A program made the translations under genes and the position numbers. Positions 1 through 8,175 of a stretch of DNA of 36,864 nucleotides are shown one piece after another. A model generated the notes under the pieces. It saw nothing but the letters and a program-made list of their open reading frames with translations. It was not told the origin of the DNA and ran no database searches. The DNA comes from Actinomycetota bacterium (GTDB lineage Bacteria; Actinomycetota; Nitriliruptoria; Nitriliruptorales; Nitriliruptoraceae). The DNA is taken from assembly GCA_019348135.1 (NCBI GenBank), contig JAHWJY010000015.1:1-36864 (forward strand), written 5' to 3'. Every line of letters begins with the position of its first letter. Position 1 is the first letter of the stretch.

Positions 1-1969
1 AGATGCGCTGGTAGGTGACGTCGTTGCCCCAGCTGTGGCTGGAGATGATCCCCGGCCGCGGCGACGGCCGGTCCGCGGCCGCCGCGGCGCGCTCGCGCGT
101 CGGGATGACCGTGTCCTCGATGTGGTCGAGCGCCTCGCGCTGGGCGAGCGCACTCATGTGGTCGGGATCGAAGATCACGCCGGTCTCGGTCATCCGCTCG
201 ATGAGGTGCCGTCCGAGGTCGCTGAGACCGCGGGCGTTGCAGTGCGGCCCGGCCGGGTAGGCCGGCGCGACGTAGCCCTTGGTCGGCCCGAACAGCCCCA
301 GCACGGTGCCGGCGAGGACGTCGATCTCCTCCGGGCCGCCCTGGGGACGGTCGTCGCTCACGTTCCGCTGGTGCTTGTCGTGCTCGTCGCCCTCGATGCC
401 GTGGTCGTGCGCCTCGTCGGCGCACGTCTGCATGTCCCAGTAGTGGCCGGTGACCCAGCGGTTGCCGGTGTTGACGACCATGCCGGTCTCGCCGCCGTCG
501 CCGGTCACCCCGGAGAGCGCGTTGTCGAACTTGTTGACGAGCTCCATCTGGCGCACGCCCATCGCGAGCACCTCGTTCAGGCGCTCGTCGATCTCGGCCT
601 CGGTGCACTGCGGCACGTCGAGGACCTCGCGGCAGTCGAAGAGCTCCGACACCTCGATGCCGAGCACGACCGCCATCCGCCCGGCGTTGATGGTCCGGCG
701 CGCCTCGCTGGGCGACGTCACGATCCGCAGCCAGCCCTCGCCGGGGCCGCCGGACTGGGCGTCGACGTAGTCCTGCAGCTGGTACATGCGCTCGGCCTGG
801 AGCCGGACGCCGTCCATCTCGTTGCACGAGTTCCTCTTGACGGGGTAGGCCTGGCACAGCGCGGTGTTGTCGACGAGCAGGTTCGTCACGAGCCGCAGCC
901 CGCCGAGGTAGGCCCGCTCCACCCAGCGCCAGTAGAACTGCTCGTGGGTGAGCGTGTCGTGCTTCGGCCAGTAGGAGAACGTCGGCCAGCCCACGGGGTC
1001 GTAGGCCATGACGGGGTCCGACGGGTCCTGGCCCGCGAGCCCCACCTCGAGCACGCCGTTCAGGTGGTTGTTCTCCTCCGAGCAGTCACCGAGCGCGTAC
1101 TCGACGCCGTACGGGTGCCACGGACGGCCACAGCGGAGCTCGCCCCCGAGGAACTCGAAGGCCATCCCGTGGACGTGGGCCTCGAAGAACCCCCGCACGG
1201 GCGCCGCCGGGTTGGCCCGGACGCCCGTGGGCGTGCCCTCGACGTTGGTCTCGATCTCGGGCCACGTGGCGCACGCGGCGCCGTTCGGGTCGTCGTCGAA
1301 CGGGTCGTCGTCGGTGACGTGGTGGAAGACCACCTCGGACGCCGTGTCCGAGGTCGTGAGCGTCCCGTCGGCGGCGGCGAGGTGCCCGTCGCCGGACGCC
1401 CGGGACACGACGTAGCTCGCGGTGGCACCCGCGGCTGTGTCGACCGTGCGGTCGGGGTCGTCGCCGGCGGCCACGACGGACCACTCCCCCGCCGGGCTCG
1501 GCTCGCCGGCGAGGGCGACGCCGGACGACGCGAGCGCCGCCGTCGGGTCAGCCGGTGCGGACACGTAGCTGCGGACGTCCCACCACGCCTCCTCGTAGGC
1601 GGTGTCACGACCCTCGTTGGCCGCGATGAGGTACTCCCCGAGACGCAGCGGCTGGAAGTGGAACGGCTCGGCCGCGGAGGCGTCGGGGGCGAGGACGAGC
1701 GCGTCGTCCTCGCGGGTCACGTAGCCCGACCCCGGGACCTCGATGGCGTAGCAGCCGCCGGCGAGGGCGTAGCGGTCCTCCGGCTGCGCGAGCCGGTCGT
1801 CGACGTCGCGGTCCTCGACGAGGGCGAAGGGCACCTTGGCCGCGCTGACGACGGTCTGGTCCGGTGGCTGCCCCTGCGCGACCGCCGCGGCGGGGAGGGC
1901 CATCGCGGCGAGGCCGAGGATCACCCCGGCCGCGGCGACGCGACGGAGCGGGAGAGGGACGTGGGACAT
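1..1969 (-). CDS. Secreted M19-like (membrane dipeptidase superfamily) metal hydrolase, 3' end cut by window
   Basis: The reading frame is open from the ATG at 1967-1969 to the window edge, giving 656 residues without a stop. The start is supported by GAGG about 7 nt upstream. Residues 1-31 form a signal peptide (RR, a hydrophobic stretch, then an AAAVA-type cleavage site). Residues about 35-220 look like beta-trefoil or fascin-like repeats. The second half carries metal-hydrolase signatures: HVH at 265-267, DPDH about 40 residues before the end, and SHSW at 645-648. These resemble the metal-binding pattern of the M19/amidohydrolase fold. The product is probably exported and acts on a peptide or other amide; the substrate is unknown. 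Superfamily assignment is from motifs only. The last part of the catalytic domain lies outside the window. Confidence 0.7.
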   Translation of the reverse strand, partial: MSHVPLPLRRVAAAGVILGLAAMALPAAAVAQGQPPDQTVVSAAKVPFALVEDRDVDDRLAQPEDRYALAGGCYAIEVPGSGYVTREDDALVLAPDASAAEPFHFQPLRLGEYLIAANEGRDTAYEEAWWDVRSYVSAPADPTAALASSGVALAGEPSPAGEWSVVAAGDDPDRTVDTAAGATASYVVSRASGDGHLAAADGTLTTSDTASEVVFHHVTDDDPFDDDPNGAACATWPEIETNVEGTPTGVRANPAAPVRGFFEAHVHGMAFEFLGGELRCGRPWHPYGVEYALGDCSEENNHLNGVLEVGLAGQDPSDPVMAYDPVGWPTFSYWPKHDTLTHEQFYWRWVERAYLGGLRLVTNLLVDNTALCQAYPVKRNSCNEMDGVRLQAERMYQLQDYVDAQSGGPGEGWLRIVTSPSEARRTINAGRMAVVLGIEVSELFDCREVLDVPQCTEAEIDERLNEVLAMGVRQMELVNKFDNALSGVTGDGGETGMVVNTGNRWVTGHYWDMQTCADEAHDHGIEGDEHDKHQRNVSDDRPQGGPEEIDVLAGTVLGLFGPTKGYVAPAYPAGPHCNARGLSDLGRHLIERMTETGVIFDPDHMSALAQREALDHIEDTVIPTRERAAAAADRPSPRPGIISSHSWGNDVTYQRI

Positions 1970-2105
1970 GCGGGGACCTCGTCGCGCCGGGATGCCGGCC
2001 GCCGGCGGTGGTGGCGGCCGTCGACCTGACCAACGGTCGGGTCCACCCGCGGTGACGGTCGTCCGGCACGGAGGGACCTCGGCCGTCGGCGGTCGCGGCG
2101 CGGGA

Positions 2106-2111
2106 TACCGT
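2106..2111 (+). promoter_or_regulatory. -10 hexamer TACCGT for a leaderless start
   Basis: TACCGT matches the actinobacterial TAnnnT -10 element and ends 7 nt before the ATG at 2119. Transcription would therefore begin on the A of that ATG. This favours 2119 over the in-frame GTG at 2110, which overlaps the hexamer. No Shine-Dalgarno sequence precedes the ATG. Confidence 0.45.
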
Positions 2112-2118
2112 GGGCGCG

Positions 2119-2706
2119 ATGGATGTCTGGTACGTCTCGTACGGCTCGAACCTCGCGGCGGCGAGGTTCGGTTGCTACCTCTCGGGCGGGACGCCGGCCG
2201 GCGCGCGACGGGCGATGACGGGCTGCCGCGACGCGCGCCCGCCCCGCCGGTGGCGCCCGACGGAGCTGCCGTGGCGCCTCCGCTTCGGCGGGGAGTCCAC
2301 CGTCTGGGGCGGCGGCGTCGCCTACCTCGACCTCGACCGCCCGGGGACGACCTACGCGCGGGCGTGGCGGATCACGGTCGGGCAGTTCGCCGACGTGATC
2401 GCGCAGGAGAACGACCTCGCGTGCGGCACCGTCGACGTCGACACCGCCCTGCTGGCTGCCGGCGGCGCGCTGTTCCCGGGCGAGAGCTACGGCCGTGTCG
2501 TGCCCCTGCCGACCCTCGAGGGCATCCCCGCGGTGACCTTCACCTGCGCGGAGCTGCCGCCGCACCGACCGCCGTCGCCGGCGTACCGGTCGACGATGCG
2601 CACCGGCCTCCTGGAGCTGTCCCTCCCGGACGTCGACGTCGACGCCTACCTCGACGCCGCGGCGTCCGGAGTCCATGGGGAACCCACCACGACGGGAGAG
2701 GCGTGA
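2119..2706 (+). CDS. Gamma-glutamylcyclotransferase-fold protein (often misnamed histone deacetylase)
   Basis: The 195-residue product begins MDVWYVSYGSNL. YGSN(L) is the substrate-loop motif of the GGCT/AIG2-like fold. Glu97 in an AQEN context is a candidate for the catalytic glutamate. Actinobacterial members with a CYL-GG segment and an ESTVWGGG segment, both seen here, are commonly annotated as 'histone deacetylase' without support. The actual substrate is unknown; the fold points to cyclisation of gamma-glutamyl or similar amines, in the cytoplasm. The stop codon overlaps the next gene's start by 4 bp (GTGA), so this gene is probably co-translated with the kinase-like gene and the receiver that follow. 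An in-frame GTG at 2110 is the alternative start. Confidence 0.75.
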   Translation: MDVWYVSYGSNLAAARFGCYLSGGTPAGARRAMTGCRDARPPRRWRPTELPWRLRFGGESTVWGGGVAYLDLDRPGTTYARAWRITVGQFADVIAQENDLACGTVDVDTALLAAGGALFPGESYGRVVPLPTLEGIPAVTFTCAELPPHRPPSPAYRSTMRTGLLELSLPDVDVDAYLDAAASGVHGEPTTTGEA

Positions 2707-3512
2707 ACTACGGTGGCCCCACCGATGGTCCGGGAGGTCCCGTGGCGAGCCAGGTTCACCCGCAGACGGGCCGCCACCGCGTCGTGATGGCGCTCCTGCT
2801 CGTCCACGTCCCCGTCTTCGCCATCATGGGCGACCGGGCGGGATGGACCGCCGGTCACACCGTGATGGAGGTGGTCGTCCCGCTGATCGGTCTGTACGCC
2901 ATCGCACGGTGGTCGGCGCGACCGCGGGTCGCGATGGGTGCGGCCGCGATCGGTCTCATGTACGCCTCGGCGGTCCTGATCCACGTCACGGGTGGGGTCA
3001 CGGAGGCGCACTTCTACTTCTTCGTCGCGTTCGGTCTCGTGGCGCTCTACCGCGACTGGATCGTCTTCTTCGCGGCTGCGGGGTTCGCGGTCGCTCACCA
3101 CACGTTCTTCGCCCTCACCGGCGGGACGCTGTTCGAGCAGCCCTACCAGATCGAACGGCCGTTGTTCTGGGCCACCGTCCACGTCACCTTCGTGGCGGTG
3201 GTCACGGCCGTGCAGGCCGTCGGCATGTACGACGTCGCCCGCAGCGTCCGGGCGAAGGCGACCGCGGAGGCCACCGTCGCCCGTGCCGACGAACGCCGTC
3301 TCGTGGCCCTGCGCCTCCACGACGACGTCGTGCAGGCCCTCACGGCAGCCAACTACGCCCAGGCGCTCGGCGAGACGACCGTCGGCGCGACCGCCCTCTC
3401 CCAGGCGCTGTCGTCGTCGCGCGCCCTCGTGACCGAGCTCCTCGCGGACAGTGACATCGACGAGCACGTCCTCCTGCGCCCCGACGCCGCGCTCTTCGAG
3501 GCCCGACCGTGA
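2703..3512 (+). CDS. Membrane histidine-kinase-like protein with HisKA_3 helix but no ATPase domain
   Basis: The start is GTG at 2703, overlapping the upstream stop (GTGA), with GGGAGAGG just before it. The product has 269 residues. Residues about 25-175 hold five or six hydrophobic segments of a sensor-type membrane domain (GGVTEAHFYFF, LYRDW). A helical linker follows, then a DHp-like H-box at 198-213 (ERRLVALRLHDDVVQAL) with candidate phospho-acceptor His206. The protein ends about 60 residues later, and no N, G1 or G2 box of a HATPase_c domain is present. It is too short to be a complete kinase. The receiver gene starts inside its stop codon. It may be a sensory phosphotransfer protein needing a kinase in trans, or a decayed kinase; the clean overlap on both sides argues against random decay. 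Confidence 0.75.
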   Translation: MNYGGPTDGPGGPVASQVHPQTGRHRVVMALLLVHVPVFAIMGDRAGWTAGHTVMEVVVPLIGLYAIARWSARPRVAMGAAAIGLMYASAVLIHVTGGVTEAHFYFFVAFGLVALYRDWIVFFAAAGFAVAHHTFFALTGGTLFEQPYQIERPLFWATVHVTFVAVVTAVQAVGMYDVARSVRAKATAEATVARADERRLVALRLHDDVVQALTAANYAQALGETTVGATALSQALSSSRALVTELLADSDIDEHVLLRPDAALFEARP

Positions 3513-3895
3513 CGACGTACGGCGTGGTGGTCGTCGACGACGCCCCGGACCTCCGGATGCTGATCGCACTCGCGTTCCGACGCGACGGCCGACTCGAGGT
3601 GCTGGCCGCCGTCGGCGACGGCCAACAGGGGATAGACGCCGTCCGCGCTCACGGTCCCGACGTCGTCGTCATGGACGTCTCGATGCCCGTGATGGACGGC
3701 CTCACCGCGACCCGGAAGCTGAAGGAGGAGTTCCCCCGCCTCCCCATCATGATCCTCACCGGCTACGGGGACACCCGCGTGAGAGAGGAAGCGGCCCGGG
3801 CGGGCGCCGACGAGTTCATGGACAAGACCGAGCCCCTGAGCGCGGTCGCGGACGCCGTCGCCGCCCTCGTCGACCGCACCTCAGGGACGGGATAG
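3509..3895 (+). CDS. Single-domain response regulator (CheY-like receiver)
   Basis: The 128-residue product is one receiver domain and nothing else. The acidic pocket is Asp10/Asp11, the phospho-acceptor is Asp56 in VVVMDVSMP, and the switch residues are Thr84 and Lys106. No DNA-binding or enzymatic output domain follows. It starts with a GTG that overlaps the stop of the kinase-like gene (GTGA), so the two are translationally coupled and probably form a pair. Output is presumably by protein-protein contact or onward phosphotransfer. A terminator-like hairpin follows at 3903-3921. Confidence 0.88.
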   Translation: MTTYGVVVVDDAPDLRMLIALAFRRDGRLEVLAAVGDGQQGIDAVRAHGPDVVVMDVSMPVMDGLTATRKLKEEFPRLPIMILTGYGDTRVREEAARAGADEFMDKTEPLSAVADAVAALVDRTSGTG

Positions 3896-3902
3896 CCCTC
3901 CT

Positions 3903-3921
3903 CCGTCGCCGCCGGCGACGG
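3903..3921 (+). terminator. Hairpin after the receiver gene
   Basis: An 8-bp perfect stem (CCGTCGCC / GGCGACGG) closes a 3-nt loop, 8 nt after the receiver stop. There is no T-run, which is common for actinobacterial terminators. Confidence 0.5.
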
Positions 3922-4013
3922 CTCCGCGACCGGCGAGGCGGATACCCTCCGCGCGACGCGACGCGCCCGGTGGCGCCGTAGCGGCTCGTTCACGCGTCGT
4001 GTCTCAAAACCCC

Positions 4014-4089
4014 GCCTCCGTAGCTCAGTGGATAGAGCATCCGCCTCCTAAGCGGGTGGTCGCAGGTTCGATTCCTGCCGGGGGCGCCA
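4014..4089 (+). tRNA. tRNA-Arg, anticodon CCU (CCT at 4047-4049)
   Basis: A complete cloverleaf can be drawn. The acceptor stem pairs GCCTCCG (4014-4020) with CGGGGGC (4079-4085), with one G-U pair. The D-arm is GCTC/GAGC, the anticodon stem is TCCGC/GCGGG around the loop CTCCTAA, and the T-arm GCAGG/CCTGC carries TTCGATT. The discriminator is G and CCA is encoded at 4087-4089. Anticodon CCU decodes AGG, a rare arginine codon in GC-rich actinobacteria. The CCA ends 3 nt from the convergent metG stop codon. Confidence 0.97.
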
Positions 4090-4092
4090 TCC

Positions 4093-5772
4093 TCAGCCAT
4101 CCTCCTCCGGGAGCTCGACCCGGGGGAACAGCGGCGCCGGCGACCCGAGCGCGGTGCCGGCTGCCAGCTCACGGCGGACCCAGCCGTGCCCCTCGAGCCC
4201 GGCCTCGCCGCCCAGCCACTCGTGCACCTGCTGGGACGAGAAGGGCGTGAACGGGGCGAAGGCGAGCGCACCGCCCGAGATCGCCTGCAACGCCGTGTTG
4301 AGCGTCGTCGCCGTGCGGTCGGGGTCCGTCTTCGCGGTCTTCCACGGCTCCTGGGCGTTCAGGTAGGCGTTGGTCTCCTGCGCGATCTCCAGCGCCTTGC
4401 GGAGGGCGGCACGGAGCTCGACCTTCGCCAGGAGCTCGGCCTCCTCGGCGAGGAGCCCGTCCACCCGCGCGAGCAGGTCACGGTCGTCGTCGGCGAGCTC
4501 GCCCGGGTCGGGGACGACGCCGTCGGCGTTCTTGTGCGTCATCGCGAGGACGCGGTTGACGAGGTTGCCCCACGCCGCGGCGAGCTCCTCGTTCACGCGC
4601 CGCACGAGCTCCCCACCGTCGATGTCGGTGTCGGTGTACTCGGGGAGGTTCGCCGCCAACGCGTAGCGCAGCTCATCGGGCGTGAAGTGCTGGAGGTAGT
4701 CGAGCACGGGCGTGCCGATCCCCATCGACTTCGACGCCTTCTCACCCTTGAACGTGACGTACTGGTTCGCCGGCACGTTGGTGGGCAGGTTCAGCGCCGG
4801 TCCGTCGCCGGCGTTGCGGCCCATCAGCAGCGCCGGCCAGTAGACGGCGTGGAACGGGATGTTGTCCTTGCCGATGAAGTAGTAGGTCTCGGCGTCGGCG
4901 TCCTCCCACCAGTCCTTCCAGGCGTCCGGCGTCCCGCGCTGCCGGGCCCACTCGACGCTCGCCGAGAGGTAGCCGACGACCGCCTCGAACCAGACGTAGA
5001 TGCGCTTGTCGTCGCGGGCGTCGATCGGGGCGCGGTCCGGGATCGGCACGCCCCAGGTGAGGTCGCGGGTGTAGGCGCGGTCCTGCAGGCCGCCACCGAC
5101 GAACCCGAGCGCCCAGTTGTGCACGTGGTTGCGCCACCCCTCGAGCCCCTCGAGCCACGCCAGGAGGTCGTCCTGGAGCTTCGACAGCAGGATGAAGTAG
5201 TGCTCGGTCTCGCGCTGCTCCGGTGTCGCACCGGAGAACTTCGAGCGCGGGTCGACGAGGTCGACGGGGTCCAGCGTCTTGCCGCAGTTGTCGCACTGGT
5301 CGCCGCGCGCCGATCCGTAGCCGCAGTGCGGGCAGGTGCCCTCGACGTAGCGGTCCGGCAGGAAGCGCTCCGCCTCCGGGTCGTAGAACTGCTCGGTGGT
5401 GCGGGTCTCGAGGTAGCCGTTGTCGAGGAGCCGCAGGAACATCTCCTGGGTGACCTCGCGGTGCGTGTCGGTCATCGTCGTCGTGAAGTGGTCGAACGAG
5501 ATGCCGAGCGCCTCCCACTGCTCCAGGAACCGCGGGTGGTAGCGCTCGACGATCTCGGCCGGGGTGACGCCCTCCTGGTCGGCCTTGACGGTGATCGGCG
5601 TCCCGTGCGCGTCGGAGCCCGACACCATCAGCACCCGGTCCCCCGCGATGCGGTGGTAGCGGGCGAAGATGTCGGCCGGCAGGTACGCGCCGGCGATGTG
5701 CCCCAGGTGGGACAGGCCGTTGGCGTACGGCCACGCCACGGCCACGAGGATGTTCTTCGGTGAGGTCGTCAT
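4093..5772 (-). CDS. metG: Methionyl-tRNA synthetase
   Basis: The 559-residue class I synthetase charges tRNA-Met in the cytoplasm. The HIGH motif is HLGH at residues 22-25 and the KMSKS motif is KASKS before SMG. Between them lies a single zinc knob with two CxxC pairs (CPHC, CDNC). The C-terminal third is the helical anticodon-binding domain (NLVNRVL). There is no C-terminal tRNA-binding dimerisation domain, so this is the short form. An in-frame GTG at 5799 would add nine residues, but the ATG at 5772 is preferred: a TAGCGT hexamer ends 7 nt before it, as for a leaderless transcript. The gene converges on tRNA-Arg. Confidence 0.96.
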   Translation of the reverse strand: MTTSPKNILVAVAWPYANGLSHLGHIAGAYLPADIFARYHRIAGDRVLMVSGSDAHGTPITVKADQEGVTPAEIVERYHPRFLEQWEALGISFDHFTTTMTDTHREVTQEMFLRLLDNGYLETRTTEQFYDPEAERFLPDRYVEGTCPHCGYGSARGDQCDNCGKTLDPVDLVDPRSKFSGATPEQRETEHYFILLSKLQDDLLAWLEGLEGWRNHVHNWALGFVGGGLQDRAYTRDLTWGVPIPDRAPIDARDDKRIYVWFEAVVGYLSASVEWARQRGTPDAWKDWWEDADAETYYFIGKDNIPFHAVYWPALLMGRNAGDGPALNLPTNVPANQYVTFKGEKASKSMGIGTPVLDYLQHFTPDELRYALAANLPEYTDTDIDGGELVRRVNEELAAAWGNLVNRVLAMTHKNADGVVPDPGELADDDRDLLARVDGLLAEEAELLAKVELRAALRKALEIAQETNAYLNAQEPWKTAKTDPDRTATTLNTALQAISGGALAFAPFTPFSSQQVHEWLGGEAGLEGHGWVRRELAAGTALGSPAPLFPRVELPEEDG

Positions 5773-5779
5773 GCCGCCA

Positions 5780-5785
5780 ACGCTA
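5780..5785 (-). promoter_or_regulatory. -10 hexamer TAGCGT for metG, leaderless
   Basis: On the minus strand TAGCGT ends 7 nt before the ATG at 5772, so the predicted transcription start is the A of ATG. There is no convincing Shine-Dalgarno sequence. Confidence 0.45.
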
Positions 5786-5901
5786 CCGGCGGGCTCCACG
5801 TGCCGGGTACGCGGACGCGGGGCGGGGAGTTCCCGGTGGGCGATGGGCGCGGCAACGTGTCACGGTGACCCCACCCGGGTCGTGCCGGACGCTGACGGGA
5901 T

Positions 5902-5920
5902 GGTACGAACCAGACGTACC
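5902..5920. promoter_or_regulatory. Inverted repeat GGTACG-N7-CGTACC, candidate operator
   Basis: A perfect 6-bp inverted repeat with a 7-bp spacer lies 30 bp before the glycosidase start in the metG/glycosidase divergent region. Its dyad geometry fits a dimeric regulator. The regulator is unknown. Confidence 0.35.
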
Positions 5921-5949
5921 GCGTCACCGGGGCTCGAGGGGGACCACCC

Positions 5950-8148
5950 GTGAACTCGTCCATGCACGCCGTCAGCGCCGTCCGGCGCCGCGCCACCACG
6001 CTGCTCGCGACCCTGGTCGCGCTGTTGACGGCTGCCGCCGTCGTGGTGCCCGCGCCGGCGTCGGCGGGCCCGCCACCGGGACGGCTGGACGAGGTCACGG
6101 TGGCGCCCGGCATCGTGCGCCAGCACTACCGCTACCAGGGCGACCGCGGCGGCGTCGACGTGCAGGTCCTGCGCTTCCGCACGGACGACGCGCGCGTCGA
6201 GATGCGCCCGGAGCTCGGCAAGGGCGCCGTGCCGGGCATGGAGGCCACCCACGAGGCCACCACCCGGCTGTCCCCCCAGGGGGCGATCGCCGGGATCAAC
6301 GCGTCGTTCTTCTCGTGGTCCGGCACCCCCATCGGCGACCCCATCGGCCTGTTCGTCCGTGACGGCGAGTACGTCTCCGAGTCGCAGAAGGGCACGATCT
6401 GGCGCGGCGCGTTCGGCTTCACCCGGTCGGGCGACATCGTCTTCGACCGCCCGGGCTACAACGGCCGCATGGTGCTGCCGGCGGACGCGTCCCGCAGCAA
6501 GCCCGAGCAGGTCCTGCCCATCACCGGGGTGAACCGCTGGCCGAAGCGCCAGACGGCCGACGACCCGGAACGTCGCGAGGTCACCGTCTTCACGCCGGCC
6601 TACGGCATGCCGACCACGGGCAACGCGGCCGGCATCGTCGAGGTCACGTTCCAGGACTACCGGCTCGACCCGACCCACACCCGCACGGGCATCGTCGCGA
6701 GCGTGCGCAACACCGGCAACGCTCCGATCCCGCCCAACGGCATCGTCGTGGCGGCGAGCGAGGCCTTCGGTCGCGAGATCTGGTCGCGCGGCTACGAGCC
6801 GGGCGACCAGCTCCAGCTGTCGTTCGCCACCACACCGGGTTGGGAGGACCTGTGGCAGGCTGTCCAGGGTGGCCCCATGCTCCTCGACGACGGCACACGG
6901 ACGTCGGCGTCGCAGTGGGAGCGCGAGGGCTTCAACCCCGGGCGGCATTCCGACGCCCGGCACCCCCGGACCGCGGTCGCCCGCACCAGCGGCAACGAGC
7001 TCCTGCTCGTCACCATGGACGGACGCAGCACCTCCAGCGCGGGCCTGTCGATGCGGGACGCGCAGACGCTGCTCCTCCACCTGGGCGCGACCGATGCCGT
7101 GATGATGGACGGCGGCGGCTCGACCCAGATGGCGGTCGACAACACGGTCGTCAACCGTCCCAGCGACAGCGCGGGCTTCCGTCGCGTCGCGACGAACATC
7201 GTCCTGTACTCGAACGAGCTCCGCGAGCCGGACGTCCGGCGCGTCGGCGGCGGGGACACCTACCAGCGTGCGGCCGACATCGCCCGCACGGGCTGGCCGA
7301 GCGGTTCCTCGACGGTGCTGCTCGCCTCCGGCTGGGCCTTCCCCGACGCGCTCGCCGGCGGCCCGCTCGCCGCCGAGCGCGACCAGCCGATCCTCCTCAC
7401 GCGACCGGACAGGCTCCCCAGCGCGACGCTGCAGGCGATGCGGGACCTCGGGACGAAGGACGTCGTGATCCTCGGCGGTCCGGCCGCCGTCAGCGAGGAC
7501 GTCGAAGCGCAGCTGTCCCGGGCCGGCATCCGCCCGCGACGGGTGTTCGGCGCCGACCGGGTCGCCACCGCCGCCCGCATCGCCCGCATCCTCGGCGCCC
7601 CGACGGGCCGGGCGTTCCTCGTCTCGGCGGACGCGTGGCCGGACTCGGCCAGCGCCACGGTCCCGGCGGCACTCACCGACTCGCCGATGCTCCTCACGTG
7701 GAAGGACGAGCTGCACCCCCAGGCGCTGTCGGCGCTGCGGGACATGCGGGTCCGTGACGTCGTGGTCGCCGGCGGTCCGGCCGTCGTGAGCGAGGCCGTC
7801 CTGTCCGAGCTGCGCAACGCGGGCTTCCGCGTCGAGCGGGTCGCCGGCGCCACCCGCTTCGAGACGTCGGCGGCGCTCGCCACCTGGTCCCAGGAACGCG
7901 GCGGGATCGACCCGCGCACGGCGATGCTGGCCCGCGCGGACGTGTTCCAGGACGCCATCGTGGCCGGCCCCCTCGGGGCGAAGGAGCGCAAGGCCGTGCT
8001 GCTCGTCGACCGGCTCGGCCTCGAGCGGTCGCCGGCGACGAACGGGTGGCTCCACGCCCACGACCTGGCGAGCCTCACCGTCATCGGGGACCGGACGACC
8101 ATGTCGAGCTGGCTCGGCTACCAGTCCCAGCTGCTGCTGGAACGCTGA
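5950..8148 (+). CDS. Secreted phosphodiester glycosidase (NAGPA domain) with C-terminal CWB2 cell-wall-binding repeats
   Basis: The 732-residue product starts at a GTG preceded by GAGGGGG. Residues 1-39 are a signal peptide (RRR, a hydrophobic core, ASAG). Residues about 50-425 form a phosphodiester glycosidase domain (PF09992 type), shown by GINASFFSW, the AVQGGPMLL segment and the DAVMMDGGGSTQM segment. Such domains remove GlcNAc- or sugar-phosphodiester caps, here perhaps on exopolymers or the wall. From about 430 there are three CWB2 (PF04122) repeats with FPDALAGGPLAA, VILGGPAAVSE and VVAGGPAVVSE signatures, which usually anchor proteins to wall polymers. The stop is 27 bp from the convergent DUF4032 gene. 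A candidate operator lies upstream at 5902-5920. Confidence 0.9.
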   Translation: MNSSMHAVSAVRRRATTLLATLVALLTAAAVVVPAPASAGPPPGRLDEVTVAPGIVRQHYRYQGDRGGVDVQVLRFRTDDARVEMRPELGKGAVPGMEATHEATTRLSPQGAIAGINASFFSWSGTPIGDPIGLFVRDGEYVSESQKGTIWRGAFGFTRSGDIVFDRPGYNGRMVLPADASRSKPEQVLPITGVNRWPKRQTADDPERREVTVFTPAYGMPTTGNAAGIVEVTFQDYRLDPTHTRTGIVASVRNTGNAPIPPNGIVVAASEAFGREIWSRGYEPGDQLQLSFATTPGWEDLWQAVQGGPMLLDDGTRTSASQWEREGFNPGRHSDARHPRTAVARTSGNELLLVTMDGRSTSSAGLSMRDAQTLLLHLGATDAVMMDGGGSTQMAVDNTVVNRPSDSAGFRRVATNIVLYSNELREPDVRRVGGGDTYQRAADIARTGWPSGSSTVLLASGWAFPDALAGGPLAAERDQPILLTRPDRLPSATLQAMRDLGTKDVVILGGPAAVSEDVEAQLSRAGIRPRRVFGADRVATAARIARILGAPTGRAFLVSADAWPDSASATVPAALTDSPMLLTWKDELHPQALSALRDMRVRDVVVAGGPAVVSEAVLSELRNAGFRVERVAGATRFETSAALATWSQERGGIDPRTAMLARADVFQDAIVAGPLGAKERKAVLLVDRLGLERSPATNGWLHAHDLASLTVIGDRTTMSSWLGYQSQLLLER

Positions 8149-8175
8149 CCCCCGCGGAGCGGCCGTTCCTCCCCG

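Noticed and set aside
35-2029. Long plus-strand ORF opposite the M19-like gene
   Set aside because: Composition is shadow-like, with no domain or ribosome site. The minus-strand frame has a signal peptide and metal motifs.
3990-4271. Minus-strand ORF encoding an NRTCDHPLRRRMLYPLSYGG peptide
   Set aside because: It is the antisense of tRNA-Arg, a well-known spurious ORF, and it also covers the end of metG.
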